A program made the position numbers and the translations under genes. A model generated the notes under the pieces. That model had not been told where the DNA came from. It made no database searches and saw only the letters and a list, made by a program, of their open reading frames with translations. A stretch of 64,000 nucleotides of DNA from Nocardia anaemiae NBRC 100462 (GTDB lineage Bacteria > Actinomycetota > Actinomycetes > Mycobacteriales > Mycobacteriaceae). Below, piece after piece: positions 42,429 to 52,317 of the stretch; the stretch's first letter is position 1, and the number at the start of each line of letters is the position of its first letter. The stretch covers positions 1 through 64,000 of the forward strand of contig NZ_BDAZ01000014.1 in the NCBI RefSeq assembly GCF_001612725.1, read 5' to 3'.

Positions 42429-43784
42429 ATGACCCTGGTCAAGCCGTTGCGGGTGTCCGGAGGCGATCACGAGCACGGGCATCTCGAGGAATTCCGCGCC
42501 GATCCAGTGGCTTTGATGCGGCGAGTGCGGGCGGAATGCGGGGATGTCGGGGCATTCGATCTCGCGGGGCGGCATGTGATTCTGCTGTCCGGCGCGCAGG
42601 CCAATGAGTTCTTCTTCCGGTCCGGCGACGAGGATCTCGATCAGGCCGCCGCCTATCCGTTCATGAAGCCGATATTCGGCGAGGGCGTGGTGTTCGACGC
42701 CAGTCCGGAGCGGCGCAAGGAGATGCTGCACAATCAGGCGCTGCGCGCGGAGCAAATGCGCGGGCATGCGGCGACCATCGGGCGCGAGGTCGAACGCATG
42801 CTGGCGAACTGGGGTGATGAGGGCCAGATCGATCTGCTCGACTTTTTCGCCGAGCTGACCATCTACACCTCATCGGCCTGCCTGATCGGCAAACGATTCC
42901 GCGATGAACTCGACGAACGCTTCGCCCACCTCTATCACGATCTGGAGCGCGGTACCGACGCGCTGGCCTACGTGGACCCGTACGCGCCGATCGAAAGCTT
43001 CCGCCGCCGCGATGCCGCCCGCGCCGAACTGGTCGAATTGGTGCAGGGCATCATGGACGGCCGTGCCGCGAATCCGCCGGTGCACAAGGAAGAGCGGGAC
43101 ATGCTCGACATCCTGATCTCGATCAAGGACGAGCAGGGCCAGCCCCGATTCAGCGCGAGCGAAATCACCGGAATGTTCATCTCGATGATGTTCGCGGGCC
43201 ACCACACCACGTCCGGCACCGCGGCCTGGACGGTCATCGAATTGCTCAGGAATCCGGCGCAATTGCGCCGGGTGGTCGATGAACTCGACGAGCTGTACGC
43301 CGACGGTTCCGATATCAGTTTCGGTGCGCTGCGCCGAATTCCGAATCTGGAGGCGGTGGTCAAGGAGACATTGCGGCTGCATCCGCCGCTGATCATTCTG
43401 ATGCGGGTCGCTCAGGGTGAATTCGAGGTATGCGGACATCGGATCGAACCGGGCGATCTCGTCGCGGCGACTCCGGCCATTTCCAACCGGATCCCGGAGG
43501 ACTTCCCGGATCCGGATCTGTTCGACCCGAACCGCTATATCGATCCGAATCAGGCGGATATCGTCAATCGCTGGACCTGGATTCCCTTCGGCGCGGGCCG
43601 ACATCGCTGTGTCGGCGCGGCCTTCGCGCTCATGCAGCTCAAGGCGATTTTCTCGATACTGCTGCGGGACTGGGAATTCGAGATGGCGCAACCATCCGAC
43701 AGCTACCGCAACGATCACAGCAAGATGGTGGTGCAACTGCAACAGCCGTGTGCCGTCCGCTACCGCAGGCGGCGAAAGGCATAG
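42429..43784 (+). CDS. cyp51: Sterol 14-alpha-demethylase, CYP51
   Basis: 451 residues, the same length as M. tuberculosis CYP51 (Rv0764c), and alike throughout by recall: PRVSGGDHEHGHLEEF-like start, FGEGVVFDASPERRKEMLHN, LDFFAELTIYTSSACLIGK, GMFISMMFAGHHTTSGTAAW (I helix), ETLRLHPPLIILMRVAQGEFEV (ExxR) and the haem loop FGAGRHRCVGAAFA with C394. Strong start: AGGAGG 6 nt before the ATG. In mycobacteria cyp51 sits in a cluster with ferredoxin and cyp123; here it is separated from them by TerD, Gpx and other P450 genes. The operator palindrome upstream suggests repression by the TetR encoded at 58.9 kb or a relative. Confidence 0.95.
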   Translation: MTLVKPLRVSGGDHEHGHLEEFRADPVALMRRVRAECGDVGAFDLAGRHVILLSGAQANEFFFRSGDEDLDQAAAYPFMKPIFGEGVVFDASPERRKEMLHNQALRAEQMRGHAATIGREVERMLANWGDEGQIDLLDFFAELTIYTSSACLIGKRFRDELDERFAHLYHDLERGTDALAYVDPYAPIESFRRRDAARAELVELVQGIMDGRAANPPVHKEERDMLDILISIKDEQGQPRFSASEITGMFISMMFAGHHTTSGTAAWTVIELLRNPAQLRRVVDELDELYADGSDISFGALRRIPNLEAVVKETLRLHPPLIILMRVAQGEFEVCGHRIEPGDLVAATPAISNRIPEDFPDPDLFDPNRYIDPNQADIVNRWTWIPFGAGRHRCVGAAFALMQLKAIFSILLRDWEFEMAQPSDSYRNDHSKMVVQLQQPCAVRYRRRRKA

Positions 43785-43863
43785 GCAAACGCCTGGTTAC
43801 GAGAGCGTGAGCGGGAAGATTGTGTGCCACATGGACTTCCGGATTCGCTTGTAGTGTGAAGAC

Positions 43864-44445
43864 ATGATCACGCTCAAAAAGGAAGATGGCGCCGCTGATC
43901 TCAACGGCATCACCAAGCTGACGGTCGGGGTGAGCTGGGACCCGTCGGGGGGCACCAGCGGCGGCGCGGTCGGATTATTGCGCCGCAAGCGCGGTGTTGA
44001 TCTGGATCTGATCGCCATCCTCATGCAAGGTTCCGAGCCGGTGCGGTTCGCCGGACTCGACTCCCTCGACCCGCTCGGCAACGGTTCGGTCCAGCACACC
44101 GGCGACGAACAGACCGGCGCCGCCTCCGGTGACGACGAATCGGTGCACGTCACCTTCGCGAATGTGCCCGAGGCCATCGACGCGATCATTTTCGTGGCCG
44201 CGGCATTCAAGAAGGGCTCGTCCTTCGAGAAGGCCAACAACATCAGTTTCAAGGTCTACGACGCGACCGGCGGCAGCGCCCAGCAGGTGGCCGATATCTG
44301 GCCGTCGCTGCTCGGCACGGATAACGCCAATGCGGTGGCCAAGGCGTTCCGCAACGGTGCGAGCTGGCAGCTCGAGGTGCTCAACCGCAAGGGCAAGATC
44401 AAGCAGGGCGATAAGCAGGCCCTGCTGCGCTTCGCGATGGCGTAG
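43864..44445 (+). CDS. TerD family protein (tellurite/stress)
   Basis: 193 residues. Opens ITLKKEDGAADLNGITKLTVGVSWDPS, then VDLDLIAILM (calcium-binding D-x-D region), GDESVHVTFANVP and IIFVAAAFKKGSSFEKANNISFKVYD, all typical of TerD/CABP domain proteins that bind calcium and occur in stress and envelope-damage responses. Single gene, 79 bp after cyp51, ending at a strong terminator. Function in this genome cannot be fixed. Confidence 0.85.
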   Translation: MITLKKEDGAADLNGITKLTVGVSWDPSGGTSGGAVGLLRRKRGVDLDLIAILMQGSEPVRFAGLDSLDPLGNGSVQHTGDEQTGAASGDDESVHVTFANVPEAIDAIIFVAAAFKKGSSFEKANNISFKVYDATGGSAQQVADIWPSLLGTDNANAVAKAFRNGASWQLEVLNRKGKIKQGDKQALLRFAMA

Positions 44446-44456
44446 GCAGGCAGCGA

Positions 44457-44484
44457 AAGCCGGAGCTCGGACGAGCTCCGGCTT
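44457..44484. terminator. Bidirectional hairpin terminator
   Basis: Perfect 12-bp stem, arms AAGCCGGAGCTC and GAGCTCCGGCTT, with a 4-nt loop. It lies between the convergent TerD and glutathione-peroxidase-like genes. No long T-run, as is common in actinobacteria. Confidence 0.8.
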
Positions 44485-44490
44485 CGATTG

Positions 44491-44976
44491 CTAAAGAACC
44501 GATTCGACGGCCGTTACGACCGCGGCGTCATCGGGGGTGGTGCGCGGACGGAACCGGCCGACCACCGCACCTTCGCGATCGATCAGGAATTTCTCGAAGT
44601 TCCACTGGATATCACCGGCCGTGCCCTCGGCATCCGCGGTCTCGATCAGTGCCTGATAGAGCGGATGCCGGTCGTCACCGTTGACATCGGTCTTCTCCAG
44701 CAGCGGAAAGTCGACGCCATAGGTGGTCGAGCAGAATTCCGCGATTTCCTCGGCGGTACCCGGCTCCTGGCCCATGAACTGGTTGCACGGCACCCCGACC
44801 ACGCTGAAACCGCGGTCGCCATAGGTTTTCTGGAGTTCGACGAGTCCGGTGTACTGCGGGGTCAGCCCACACTTGGAGGCCACATTGACCAGCAGTACCG
44901 CCTTATCTCCGACCAATTCGCCCAGAGTTGCCGGGTCGCCGGAGAGCGTACGTAGGGGAATGTTGCGGATATTCAT
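44491..44976 (-). CDS. Glutathione-peroxidase-family peroxidase (thioredoxin-type)
   Basis: 161 residues from the ATG at 44976, which overlaps the P450 stop by 4 bp. Peroxidatic Cys C36 (VNVASKCGLT), catalytic Gln Q70 (CNQFMGQEPG) and Trp in NFEKFLIDREG context (IQWNFEKF) are present; FCSTTYG supplies a second Cys for thioredoxin-type recycling. The family reduces hydroperoxides. Coupling to the CYP125-like gene suggests it detoxifies peroxides from P450 turnover or oxidised lipids. Confidence 0.88.
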   Translation of the reverse strand: MNIRNIPLRTLSGDPATLGELVGDKAVLLVNVASKCGLTPQYTGLVELQKTYGDRGFSVVGVPCNQFMGQEPGTAEEIAEFCSTTYGVDFPLLEKTDVNGDDRHPLYQALIETADAEGTAGDIQWNFEKFLIDREGAVVGRFRPRTTPDDAAVVTAVESVL

Positions 44977-46199
44977 TCGTATCGCACCTGCCAGTTCTTG
45001 ATTCCGTTGATCCACCCCGATCGCAACCGTACCGGATCGGCGACCTGGCTGATCTTGGGCATCACATCGGCGATCGCATTGAACATCAGGTCGATCTCCA
45101 GTCGTGCCAGATTCGCCCCGACACAATAATGCGCACCGGTGCCACCGAATGCGACATGTGGATTCGGATCGCGCAATACGTCGAAGGTGAACGGATTTTC
45201 GAAGGCGTCCTCGTCGAAGTTGGCCGAGCTGTAGAAGATTCCCAGTCGCTGACCCTGCTTGATCTGCTGCCCACCGAGTTCGGTGTCCTGGGTCGCGGTG
45301 CGCTGGAAGGCATTCACCGGGGTCGCCCAGCGCACGATCTCATCGGGCCCGGTGCGCGGTCGCTGCTCGCGGTACAGCTCCCACTGCTCCGGATGGTCCA
45401 CGAAGGCCTTCATGCCGTGGGTGATGGCATTGCGGGTGGTCTCATTGCCCGCGATGGCGAGCAGGATGACGAAGAAGCCGAATTCATCCGAACCGAGTGC
45501 CTCGCCGTCGACATCGGCGTGCACCAATTGGCTGACGATGTCGTCGACCGGAGATGCGCGCCGCTCTTCGGCCATATTCCAGGCATAACCGAGGATTTCG
45601 GTGAAGGCGGTAGTGGCGTCGCCGTATTCCGGATCGTCGTAGTTCAGCGTCTGGTTGGACCATTCGAACAGCTTGTGGCGATCGTCATTCGGCACGCCGA
45701 GCAGTTCCGCAATGGCCTGCAGCGGCAGTTCGCAGGCGACCTGTTGGACGAAATCGCCGCCGCCGGTTCGCTTGGCCTCGTGCACGATTCGCGCCGCGCG
45801 TTCGGTGAGCGCGGCGCGCAGACCCTCCACTGCGCGCGGGGTGAATCCCTTGGAGACGATCCGTCGGGTCTTGGCATGCTTGGGCGCATCCATATTGACC
45901 AGCAGCGCACCGGTGAGTTCGATCTGCTCCGGCGTGACATCGTCGGGCAGCCGTATGATCGCGCCCTTCTCGGCGGAGGAATAGATTTCCGGGCTGCGCG
46001 AAATCTCCTTTACGTCTTCATGTTTGCTGACCACCCAGTACCCGCCGTCGCGAAAGCCGCCCGAGGTCGCATCCGGCTGCGCGCACCACCAGACCGGTGC
46101 GGTACGGCGCAGGGTCGCGAATTCCTCGACCGGCATGCGGTTTTCCCACAGCCCTGGATCGGTGAAATCGAAGCCTGCCGGGAACGCGGGCGCTGCCAT
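44973..46199 (-). CDS. cyp125: Cytochrome P450, CYP125-like (sterol side-chain oxidase family)
   Basis: 408 residues. Resembles M. tuberculosis CYP125 (Rv3545c) along its length by recall: PAGFDFTDPGLWENRMPV, GGFRDGGYWVVSKHEDVKEISR, MDAPKHAKTRRIVSKGFTPRAV, FFVILLAIAGNETTRNAITHGM (I helix), and haem loop FGGTGAHYCVGANLARLE with C359. CYP125 oxidises the terminal carbon of the cholesterol side chain; this copy lacks the longer N-terminal extension and could be a paralogue with a different sterol or terpenoid substrate. It sits below the KstR-like box at 47858 (through the aldehyde dehydrogenase gene), 25 bp downstream of that gene. Confidence 0.88.
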   Translation of the reverse strand: MAAPAFPAGFDFTDPGLWENRMPVEEFATLRRTAPVWWCAQPDATSGGFRDGGYWVVSKHEDVKEISRSPEIYSSAEKGAIIRLPDDVTPEQIELTGALLVNMDAPKHAKTRRIVSKGFTPRAVEGLRAALTERAARIVHEAKRTGGGDFVQQVACELPLQAIAELLGVPNDDRHKLFEWSNQTLNYDDPEYGDATTAFTEILGYAWNMAEERRASPVDDIVSQLVHADVDGEALGSDEFGFFVILLAIAGNETTRNAITHGMKAFVDHPEQWELYREQRPRTGPDEIVRWATPVNAFQRTATQDTELGGQQIKQGQRLGIFYSSANFDEDAFENPFTFDVLRDPNPHVAFGGTGAHYCVGANLARLEIDLMFNAIADVMPKISQVADPVRLRSGWINGIKNWQVRYE

Positions 46200-46224
46200 A
46201 GTTACCTCCTGGGGTGAAAGTGTT

Positions 46225-47820
46225 TCAGCGCAGCCTGAGTCGGCGCATGAGTCGTAGAGTGGTCAGCGTCGTCTTCAGCTGCTTCTCGTAGGGCATTCCC
46301 GCGCGGGCGGCCATCACCTGACGCTTCTGCACGCCGATATTCACGGTGTCGGTGTATTTGAGCAGGCCCTGATCGCCGTGCCTGGTGCCGACGCCGGATT
46401 GTTTGACGCCGCCGGACGGGGTGCCCTTGGCGGCGTAGGTGGTCACGAAGCCGTCGTTGATATTGATATTCCCGGCCTCGAGCTGGGCGCCGATTCGATT
46501 GGCGCGGGCCAGATCTCGGCTCCAGACGCTGGCATTCAAACCGTAGCTGGTGTCGTTGGCGAGCCGGATGGCTTCCTGCTCGTCGGTGAACCGGTAGACG
46601 CTCACCACCGGACCGAAGGTTTCCGCGGTCGCGTGGGTCATCTCGGGGGTGACATCGGTGAGCACGGTGGGTTCATAGAAGGCCGGGCCGATATCCGGTC
46701 GCGCCTTGCCTCCGGTCAGCACCGTCGCACCCTTCGCGCGTGCGTCTTCGACATGCGCCGCGACCCGTTCCATATGCTGCACCGAGACCAGCGAACCGAA
46801 TTCCGGTGTGAAGTCGTAGGCCGCGCCGATCTCGGCGTTCAATTCCTCTGCGGCAGTGACCAATCGGCGTACGAACTCGTCATACAACCTGTCCTGGACA
46901 TAGATCCGCTCGATGTGCATACAGGCCTGGCCGGAATTCGCGAAGACCGCGAATGACGCACCGGGAATGACCTCGTCGAGATTCGCGTCGTCCAGCACGA
47001 TCATCGGGTTCTTGCCGCCGAGTTCGAGGCTGCAGCCGATCAGATTGCGGCCCGCGCCTTCGCCGACCACCCGTCCGGTCGCGGTCGAGCCGGTGAACAT
47101 GACGAAGTCGGCATTGTCGATCAAGGTCGGGCCGACATCGGGGCCCTCACCGCAGACGACCTGGAACAGCCCCTTCGGCAGACCCGCCCGATACAGCAGC
47201 TCCACCCCGAACAGCGCACAGAGCGCCGTCTTGTTATCGGGCTTGAGCACGACACCATTGCCCGCCATCAGCGCGGGCATCGAATCCGAGAGCGCGATGG
47301 CGAAGGGGAAATTCCACGGCGCGATCACCGCGACGACACCTTTGGGGCGGTGCTCCTCGGTCGAGGTGGTGATCAGCGGCACCGGGCCGCCGCGCCGCTT
47401 CGGCTTCAATACCCGGCGTGCGGTCTTCAGGTAGTGGCTGATGACCATCGGGACATCGCAGGATTCCTCGAAGGCCATGCGGCGGGTCTTACCGCAGCCG
47501 ATCTGGATCAGGTCGGCGATGGTTTCGTATTCGGCGAGGATCAGGTCGTGTGCGCGTTGGAAGACCTCGAGACGGCGCTGCAACGGCCAGGCGGCCCACT
47601 CCTTCTGGGCCGTGCGTGCGGTCGCGTAGGCGGCGGCGACATCCTCGGGGGTCGACTGCGGTAACTCGCCGACCACGGCGCCGGTGTAGACCTCGACCAT
47701 CGAATACGGGTCCGCGGCACCCGAGGCCGCGACCATTTCGGTCAGCCTGCCGATCAACGCTTCGGTGATCCGGGCGGGCAGCGTCGGTGCGGAATTCTTC
47801 TTGGCTTCGGTTGTATTCAT
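46225..47820 (-). CDS. Aldehyde dehydrogenase, succinic-semialdehyde-type (GabD2-like)
   Basis: 531 residues. NAD(P) aldehyde dehydrogenase with WNFPFAIALSDSMPALMAGN, GSTATGRVVGEGAGR, LELGGKNPMIVL (general-base Glu) and the catalytic Cys C300 in ANSGQACMHIERIYV. A long N-terminal extension (about 45 residues) and the ERIYV context resemble GabD2 of mycobacteria. In this neighbourhood the substrate is more likely the aldehyde produced by a P450 oxidation of a sterol side chain (inference). A KstR-like box lies 38-51 bp upstream. Confidence 0.88.
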   Translation of the reverse strand: MNTTEAKKNSAPTLPARITEALIGRLTEMVAASGAADPYSMVEVYTGAVVGELPQSTPEDVAAAYATARTAQKEWAAWPLQRRLEVFQRAHDLILAEYETIADLIQIGCGKTRRMAFEESCDVPMVISHYLKTARRVLKPKRRGGPVPLITTSTEEHRPKGVVAVIAPWNFPFAIALSDSMPALMAGNGVVLKPDNKTALCALFGVELLYRAGLPKGLFQVVCGEGPDVGPTLIDNADFVMFTGSTATGRVVGEGAGRNLIGCSLELGGKNPMIVLDDANLDEVIPGASFAVFANSGQACMHIERIYVQDRLYDEFVRRLVTAAEELNAEIGAAYDFTPEFGSLVSVQHMERVAAHVEDARAKGATVLTGGKARPDIGPAFYEPTVLTDVTPEMTHATAETFGPVVSVYRFTDEQEAIRLANDTSYGLNASVWSRDLARANRIGAQLEAGNININDGFVTTYAAKGTPSGGVKQSGVGTRHGDQGLLKYTDTVNIGVQKRQVMAARAGMPYEKQLKTTLTTLRLMRRLRLR

Positions 47821-47857
47821 CAGACCTTCTCCGTGCGGACGGTACCTGCCCCCGAAT

Positions 47858-47871
47858 TAGAACACGTTCTC
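47858..47871. promoter_or_regulatory. KstR-like box upstream of the aldehyde dehydrogenase
   Basis: TAGAACACGTTCTC: the KstR motif TNNAACNNGTTNNA fits at all fixed positions except the last base (C for A). It lies 38 bp upstream of the aldehyde dehydrogenase start and so should control that gene and the CYP125-like and Gpx genes behind it. Confidence 0.65.
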
Positions 47872-47919
47872 ATCGCGGCTGCTAGGGCCTTGGTAGGGAT
47901 GACCTGGTCGAATGCATAT

Positions 47920-49497
47920 TCAATCGGCCTGATGATCCGGTGCGCGACCCGCCGCGAATTCCCGCGCCCAGCGGTAGTCGGGCTTGCCGCTCGGGGCGCG
48001 CGTGACGACGTCGGCGAGCCAGATCTGCCTCGGCACTTTGTACCCCGCCAGGTGCTTGCGCACATGACGCTCCAGCGCGGCGAAATCCATCTCGGCACCC
48101 GCCACCGATACGACCGCAGCTACCTGCTGCCCCCAGCGTTCGTGCGGTACCCCGATCACCACCGCGTCATAGACGGCGTCATGCGCCTTGACCACGCTCT
48201 CGACCTCTTCGACGAAGACCTTCTCGCCGCCGGTATTGACGACCATATTGCCGCGGCCGATCAGGGTCACCGAGCCGTCCGGCTCGACCCTGGCGCGGTC
48301 GTCGGTCACCACGATCCGGTTGCCGTCGACTGTTTTGAAAAGCCGCTCAGTCTTCTCGGGATCCTTGTAGTAGCCGATCGGCACCGAGCCGGTCTTGGCG
48401 AGCCAGCCCTCGGAACCGGGTTCGACCGGCCGTCCCGCATCATCGACCACGATCGCGCCGCGCCCGCTCTGCACCCGCGGACCGCGGCCCGGATTGTCGT
48501 CCTTTTGCGCGAAACCGATACCGCCGAAACCGGTTTCGGAGGAGCCGATGGAATCGGAGACCACGGTCGACGGAAACAGTTCCAGCAGTGCGTTTTTCAC
48601 CGGTTGTGACAGCAGCGCGGCGCCGGAGCCGATGGCGACGAGCGAGGATGCGTCCACCGGGGCGGCGCGGTAGGCATCGATCAGCGGACGCGCCATGGCA
48701 TCACCGGTGATCACCATGATTTGCGGGCGACGCTGTTGCACCACCTGCCATACTCGGTCGGCGTCGAATTTGGGTTGGAAGATCACGGCATTGCCGGACC
48801 ACAGGGCGGTGAAGGACGGCATCATCGCGGCGGCGTGGATCAGCGGCGGGAGGACGTACCAGGTGCTCGGTTCCCCCTGTGCGCCGACACGGGACTGTTG
48901 ATACTCGTCGGAAACCGGTTCGTTCGTGTAGAAGTCGATGCCGCCACCGAGTACCCGCCACATATCCTCTTGCCGCCACATGACCCCCTTCGGGCGGCCG
49001 GTGGTGCCGCCGGTATACATCATGAACAGGTCATCTGGGCTGCGGTCGATGGTGCGGCGGGTGGGGGAGCCCGATTGCATGGCCCGCGCGTAGGTGCTTG
49101 TGTCGCCGTTGACGATGAGCAGTTGGATCGACGGCGCGTCGGCGAGTGCTTCCCGCGCCGTGGCTGCGTATTTCTCATGGCAGACAAGCACTTCGAGGTC
49201 GGCATTGTCATAGAGGTAGCGCAGCTCTTCGACGCCGTAGCGGTAGTTGATATTGATCGGCACCGCTCGCGCCTTGAAACAGGCGATGAGCGTGGTCATG
49301 GTCTCGATGCCGTTGTGCATCTGGAAACCAATGTGCGTTCCGGGGCCGACACCGGTAGAGCCGAGATAATCGGCGAGCCGATTCGCGCGGGCGTCGAGTT
49401 CGGCGTAGGTGAGTTCGCGGTCGCCCTCGATCAGCGCGGTGCGCTGCGGCATCGCGTCGACGGCATGCTCGAACAGGTCGGCGAAGTTGTGGGACAT
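47920..49497 (-). CDS. Acyl-CoA synthetase, FadD19-like (steroid side-chain ligase type)
   Basis: 525 residues, full ANL enzyme. P-loop MYTGGTTGRPKGVMW, A5 SSETGFGGIG, A7/A8 LKTGSVPIGYYKDPEKT and VTDDRARVEPDGSVTLIGRG, and the C-terminal catalytic lysine region RAPSGKPDYRW, so the lid domain is present (contrast with the truncated ligase at 8694). Similarity to mycobacterial FadD19, the steroid-24-oyl-CoA ligase of cholesterol side-chain degradation, is by motif and neighbourhood. The gene begins 12 bp after the upstream unknown gene ends. Confidence 0.87.
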   Translation of the reverse strand: MSHNFADLFEHAVDAMPQRTALIEGDRELTYAELDARANRLADYLGSTGVGPGTHIGFQMHNGIETMTTLIACFKARAVPININYRYGVEELRYLYDNADLEVLVCHEKYAATAREALADAPSIQLLIVNGDTSTYARAMQSGSPTRRTIDRSPDDLFMMYTGGTTGRPKGVMWRQEDMWRVLGGGIDFYTNEPVSDEYQQSRVGAQGEPSTWYVLPPLIHAAAMMPSFTALWSGNAVIFQPKFDADRVWQVVQQRRPQIMVITGDAMARPLIDAYRAAPVDASSLVAIGSGAALLSQPVKNALLELFPSTVVSDSIGSSETGFGGIGFAQKDDNPGRGPRVQSGRGAIVVDDAGRPVEPGSEGWLAKTGSVPIGYYKDPEKTERLFKTVDGNRIVVTDDRARVEPDGSVTLIGRGNMVVNTGGEKVFVEEVESVVKAHDAVYDAVVIGVPHERWGQQVAAVVSVAGAEMDFAALERHVRKHLAGYKVPRQIWLADVVTRAPSGKPDYRWAREFAAGRAPDHQAD

Positions 49498-49509
49498 GGC
49501 AATTCACTC

Positions 49510-50754
49510 TCAGTGAATGACTGTGAGCGGCAGCGGAGTGCCGCGGTCGGTGAAGGTGAAGGCGGCGCCGGTGCTGATCCGGGTGATGGCCACCTCGGTC
49601 GCCTCCTTGAACGGCGTTGCGGCGAGGGCTATTTCAGCGGTCCAGCCGTGCTCGTCGGAGCTGGTGGAGCGCACCTCGAACCGTGGGTTCACGCCGCGCG
49701 CCATGGCTTCCAGCGGCGCGAGATGGTCAGGATCGATCATCGAAGGCCAAGCGCGGTCGGTATCGGCGTCGCTGCGCCACGGCAGCCGCAGTCGTACCGC
49801 ACCGTCGGTGATAGATACGTCGATGCTGGTGTACGGCAGTGGATTCCATGCCGGATGCAGCAGCAGGACCTGGGCCAGCGCGGCCGGATCGTCACCGAGC
49901 CCGAGTGCGTTGCGAATCCGCTCGGAGGTGATTCCAGCAATGCCGGTGAATTGTTTGCGGCCGATATCGGTTGCGGTGTCGGCGGACCTGGCGCGCACGG
50001 CCGTCATGAAGCCGATGGTGAGCAGATGGTGTTGCAGGCACACCTCGTCGGCGATGCGCACGAGGGCCGATTTGGAGAAGTCGGCGAAGCGCAGGTCACT
50101 GAGCAGAGGGCCCGCGTAATCGCTGTGGCCTGGATCGTTCCTATCGATCGCGGACAACTCCAGCAGCGCGGCTCGGGAGTTGGCCACTACCTCGGCATTC
50201 GGCGGCGTAGGCGGTGGGATATGGGCCGGATCGATAATGACGGTCCACGCGCACACCGGCTTTCGGTCCGCCGGATGGCGCGGCGGCCGATGGATCGGCC
50301 GGACCTGGGCATGCGGATTGGTGGCCAGGGCGGTGGCGTCGAAGGTCGGATCCTCGATGTCGTGGCACATCGACACCACGAACTCCTCGCCGAGCGGTTC
50401 CACATCCGCAAGCGCGCCACAGTGATCCAGCCAGAACTCGCCGTGATCGCGATCGTCGACGCGGAACCGGAAGTCCATGAACTGCGGCGGCGCACCGATA
50501 TCCAGCTGCAGCCCCTTGAAGATCGTCGGCACGTCATCGCCCTCGAAATCGAGCGCGCGACGCATGCGGCGGGTATAGACCGGACTGGCCAGCTGCCACT
50601 CCTCGATGGCGACCGCCGCCATGCCCTCGCGTCCGAATGCCCCGATGGAGTGTGCCATTCCGGACCGGTCGATCAGATGACCGCACAGCAGCAGTTCGGG
50701 CACCAGCGTCGCGAGCTGGGCCCGCGACAACCGGTCGAAGCTCGAGCTCACCAC
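49510..50754 (-). CDS. Conserved-looking protein of unknown function in the sterol block
   Basis: 414 residues that I do not recognise. Visible features: DRLSRAQLATLVPELLLCGHLIDRSGMAHSI at the start, VCAWTVIIDPAHIPPPTPPNAEVV around residue 185, and DEVCLQHHLLTIGFMTAVRARS near 250; the end (AEIALAATPFKEATEVAITRI) looks like a beta-rich closing domain. No nucleotide-binding loop, signal peptide or membrane segment. It overlaps the NTF2-like gene by 7 bp and sits directly before fadD, so it is very likely co-expressed with sterol enzymes and may be a new activity there. Confidence 0.7.
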   Translation of the reverse strand: MVSSSFDRLSRAQLATLVPELLLCGHLIDRSGMAHSIGAFGREGMAAVAIEEWQLASPVYTRRMRRALDFEGDDVPTIFKGLQLDIGAPPQFMDFRFRVDDRDHGEFWLDHCGALADVEPLGEEFVVSMCHDIEDPTFDATALATNPHAQVRPIHRPPRHPADRKPVCAWTVIIDPAHIPPPTPPNAEVVANSRAALLELSAIDRNDPGHSDYAGPLLSDLRFADFSKSALVRIADEVCLQHHLLTIGFMTAVRARSADTATDIGRKQFTGIAGITSERIRNALGLGDDPAALAQVLLLHPAWNPLPYTSIDVSITDGAVRLRLPWRSDADTDRAWPSMIDPDHLAPLEAMARGVNPRFEVRSTSSDEHGWTAEIALAATPFKEATEVAITRISTGAAFTFTDRGTPLPLTVIH

Positions 50755-51298
50755 AGTGGAACCGGTGCTTCGCCGATCCGATACCAGCCCGGCAGCGTCT
50801 TTCCGGAGACCGACCGCTGGATGCGCTTCTGCATACCCGCGGTGAGCGCATTGTTCTGGATCATCTCCACGAACAACTGCGAGACATTGCCGAAGTCGAA
50901 AAAGTCACGCTGCCAGGACCATTGGTAATTGCCGCCGTAGCGGAACCAGCTGCCGCCGATGCCCTCGGGACTGTAGTTGCGGCCGTCGGGTCGCTTGTTA
51001 TCGCTGATCTGCTTCCAGAAGCCGATGACATCGCCGCTGCGCTCATCGATGACGAACTGCTGGTACGGATAGGACCAGCCCTCCAGCCCCTCCATCTCCT
51101 GACCCAGCGCGAGTTCCCTGATCTCGGCCCGTCCGACCGCCATGAATTCCTGGGTCGGGCCGTAATTCCAGCCGTAGGTGGCGTCCTCGGTATACATCTC
51201 GGCGAGTGGCTTCCAATCGCCCTTTTCCTCGCAGCGCTGATTCTCCAGCACCCAGCGCCGAACCATCTCGTCGAGTTCGGCGCGGTCGAAATCTGGCA

Positions 51299-51299
<1 letters not shown>
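50748..51299 (-). CDS. NTF2/SnoaL-like cupped-fold protein
   Basis: 183 residues from the ATG at 51299 that overlaps the ferredoxin stop (TAATG). Start RAELDEMVRRWVLENQRCEEKGDWKPLAEMYTEDATYGWN is the standard SnoaL/NTF2 opening, followed by IRELALGQEMEGLEGWSYPYQQF and a Trp/Phe-rich middle (SWQRDFFDFGNVSQLF). Such folds act as isomerases, hydratases or binding proteins in steroid and polyketide pathways (ketosteroid isomerase shares it). Exact chemistry unknown. Confidence 0.8.
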
Positions 51300-52316
<1,017 letters not shown>

Positions 52317-52317
<1 letters not shown>

